A stretch of 64,000 nucleotides of DNA from Agarophyton chilense (lineage: Eukaryota; Rhodophyta; Florideophyceae; Gracilariales; Gracilariaceae), in contig JARGXX010000027.1 in the NCBI GenBank assembly GCA_030374765.1, forward strand, positions 682,001 to 746,000, read 5' to 3'. The translations under genes and the position numbers were made by a program. Positions 62,196 to 64,000 of the stretch are shown piece after piece. The stretch's first letter is position 1; each line of letters opens with the position of its first letter. The notes below the pieces were generated by a model that did not search any database, was not told the origin of the DNA, and worked only from the letters and a program-made list of their open reading frames with translations.

Positions 62196-64000
62196 GTTCA
62201 TAATTGTTCTGTTTAGCCTTTCAGCGAATGAGTTTTCTTGTGGTTGATGCGGGGTGCAAAGGTGAAGTTGCACCTTGTGCTGTTGGTATATTTGTTGCAT
62301 AGTTGATGATGTATACTCTTTGGCGTTGTCCGCACGGAAGTATGTTAGCGGGTGTTTCATTTTATGGCGTATGTGTTCGAGTCTTTGGCTGATGTAGGTG
62401 GGAATGTCCTTGCGGTCTTTGACGAAATGGGCAAATGTAAAGCGACTTCGCGCACAGGTGATCAGGAGTATGTGGTTGTGTCCATGCTTGGACGTTGGTT
62501 TGATTGGTCCACAAGTGTCTGAGCTGACGTATGCTCCCACCTGATATGTGTGGCTTGTTGGTTTGTGTGGTGCGGGGGCTAGTTGGGCGTGATGACGTGC
62601 ACTGCAGGAGAGTTTGATGTCTGTGGGGAAGGGTGTCGGCATTGTGGGGAGTAGTCTTTGTTTGGCCGTTAGTGCTAGTTTCCATGGGTGAGCGTGATTC
62701 CTGCGTATGTGCCAGTCGTGAGCCAGCAAGTGATCGTTTGACTGCTGTTTATGCTTTCTGGGGTTGGATAGGAGGTGAAGCGAGTGTGTGGTTGTTTTGG
62801 GTTGTGCAGCAGGGTTGGTGGGGGGGGCTGCTTGTTGCAATGAAGATGCTGGCTTGCTAGCTTTGGTTGTGGTTGGTCGTTTCTGGGATACGGTAGATGT
62901 GGGGGGCTTGGTTTTGCTTGTTGCCCGTGATTTACGTGGTAATGTTCGGGCTGTTTGCACCTGGTTTTGATCTACGAGTGTGCCCTTTACTTGGTATTGC
63001 GAGTTAATCCACGGAGCTTGTGCTAGTATTTGGGGCGGGCGGTGATGGGTGTCTATGATGTATCCCATGTGTGGTGTGAAGGCCAATAGGCCATAATTTT
63101 TTGTGAGATCATGGACTGATCGTAGGTTTTGTTGTATGTGTTTGTTGGCCGCTGCCCTGGTTTGAATGACTTTTTAAGTCTTGTTGGGGATAATCTGGAT
63201 CGTCCCATGATGCGTGCACATTGTCTGAGAGTTGGTCGCAGTGGTGGTCAGTGTGGGGTGTTTGAGTTTCGTCATTGCGGAAGTTGGTTGTGCGATATGG
63301 GAGGGTGTTGCGGCGCTATCGAGGATGAACGTACTTTGGGTTCCATTTCCGGATTCCGTCTCTTCCCTGTGTGAGGCATTGTACGGCATTGATGCGGAGG
63401 CTGCCCCATACTGCTGCTGATAGGCTGGGGGCGGGCCATAGGTATGTGGCGGTGGTGGCGTTTGGGTGTGTGCCATCTGGGCTTGTGTTTTTGGCTTATA
63501 TTTGGGATGCCTGCGATCTTGACCTTCTTCGTCAGTGTGCATCGATGAGATTCCGAGGCTGGTATGGAATTTGCACTGTGAGTACCCTGGGGGTAGGCGT
63601 CTTGGAGTGTATGCCGTTCTGCGATATGTGCGATACGGGCGGCGGAATTGGTTTCTGCTCCTGGCGTAGTAGTCCCCGGTGCTTCTTTGGGGCCCGTAGT
63701 CCCCGGGGAACGTTTTGGGTGCTGAAGATTGGGAAGTGGGGGCGTGCGAGGGTTGATACAATGAATGAAGTTGTTTGAAGCTGATGAGAAAAGCTTTGAT
63801 CGTGGTTGGTTTTTGTAACAAGATGGGTGCAATGATAGGAGTGAGGGCTGTGCGCGTTTTGAGTCCGTTGATTATGAAGTCGACAGTTGTCTCTTCTTGT
63901 TTGATATTGGGAAAGCGTGCCGCTATCATTCTCTGTCGAAGGTCGGTGTGCGCTTTGATGTAATTGTCAATGGTGGTGTCCTGAGTGTAAGTGATACTTT

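Larger units (their letters stand above)
53413..64000 (-). mobile_element. older Ty1/copia element, split by a younger one
   Basis: Read right to left: gag and protease (63,174-63,929, with FILDSAATPSH), pre-integrase and integrase (62,201-63,086, with HILLITCARSRFTFAHFVKD and QENSFAERLNRTI), then, beyond the inserted element (55,568-62,195), the rest of the integrase (55,113-55,562), reverse transcriptase (53,968-55,056, with LEHFDITSAYLHEKY and TIDDFLVLAS) and RNase H (53,413-53,802, with HFIDNQSAIQIAEN). The 5' end is off the right edge. No LTR was recognised at the left end. Broken: one large insertion and several further breaks. Confidence 0.85.

Noticed and set aside
1-64000. CRISPR arrays, bacterial operons or rRNA genes
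   Set aside because: No regularly spaced direct repeats, no ribosome-binding-site operon layout and no rRNA-like sequence were seen; the spliced eukaryotic genes rule out a prokaryotic source.

Overview
The window is eukaryotic nuclear DNA. Its gene island (about 6.8-34.3 kb) holds eleven protein genes that are intronless or carry one short GT-AG intron (78, 112 and 188 bp). Around it lie nested LTR retroelements and DNA-transposon fossils. A MUT9-like kinase with the plant-type C-terminal domain, the low intron count, and compact gene islands set in LTR-rich DNA together suggest a multicellular red alga of the Chondrus type. This is an inference; no organelle or rRNA sequence confirms it.

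Layout. 1-6.1 kb: a gypsy element on the minus strand, running off the left edge, sits inside the remnant of a second gypsy family (family A). 6.8-34.3 kb: the host genes, in order: an ACAD11-type kinase/acyl-CoA dehydrogenase fusion with a peroxisomal C-terminus (-); a PI3K-family protein that appears to have lost its catalytic residues (+); ribosomal protein uS2/RPSA (-); a degenerate FKBP-TPR protein (+); APC6/CDC16 (-); a MUT9-like casein kinase (+); a METTL6-type tRNA m3C methyltransferase (-); the cap-binding subunit CBP80 (+); a GDP-fucose-type transporter (-); a small CHORD-like zinc protein (+); and a HERC-type E3 ligase (-). The strands alternate without exception, so every neighbouring pair is divergent or convergent.

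34.3-53.4 kb: a gene-poor, partly AT-rich stretch. It holds a dead Tc1/mariner copy, a broken family A chromovirus (37.3-48.8 kb) that carries a PIF/Harbinger-like element in its 5' LTR, a solo LTR of another family (family B) in its 3' LTR and unrecognised minus-strand reading frames inside it, a pogo-like transposase fragment, a frameshifted Myb/NAM-like gene, and a truncated copy of THOC2. 53.4-64 kb: an old Ty1/copia element (-) split by a young, apparently whole copia element (+, 55,568-62,195). The young element has 690-bp LTRs, a GTTCA target duplication and a primer-binding site matching the anticodon region of initiator tRNA-Met.

The host genes do not form a pathway. They are mostly core functions: translation, cap binding, ubiquitin and cell cycle, tRNA modification, transport and fatty-acid oxidation. 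The least expected host genes are the PI3K-family pseudokinase and the THOC2 fragment. Homology calls rest on motifs recalled from known families; no database search was run.
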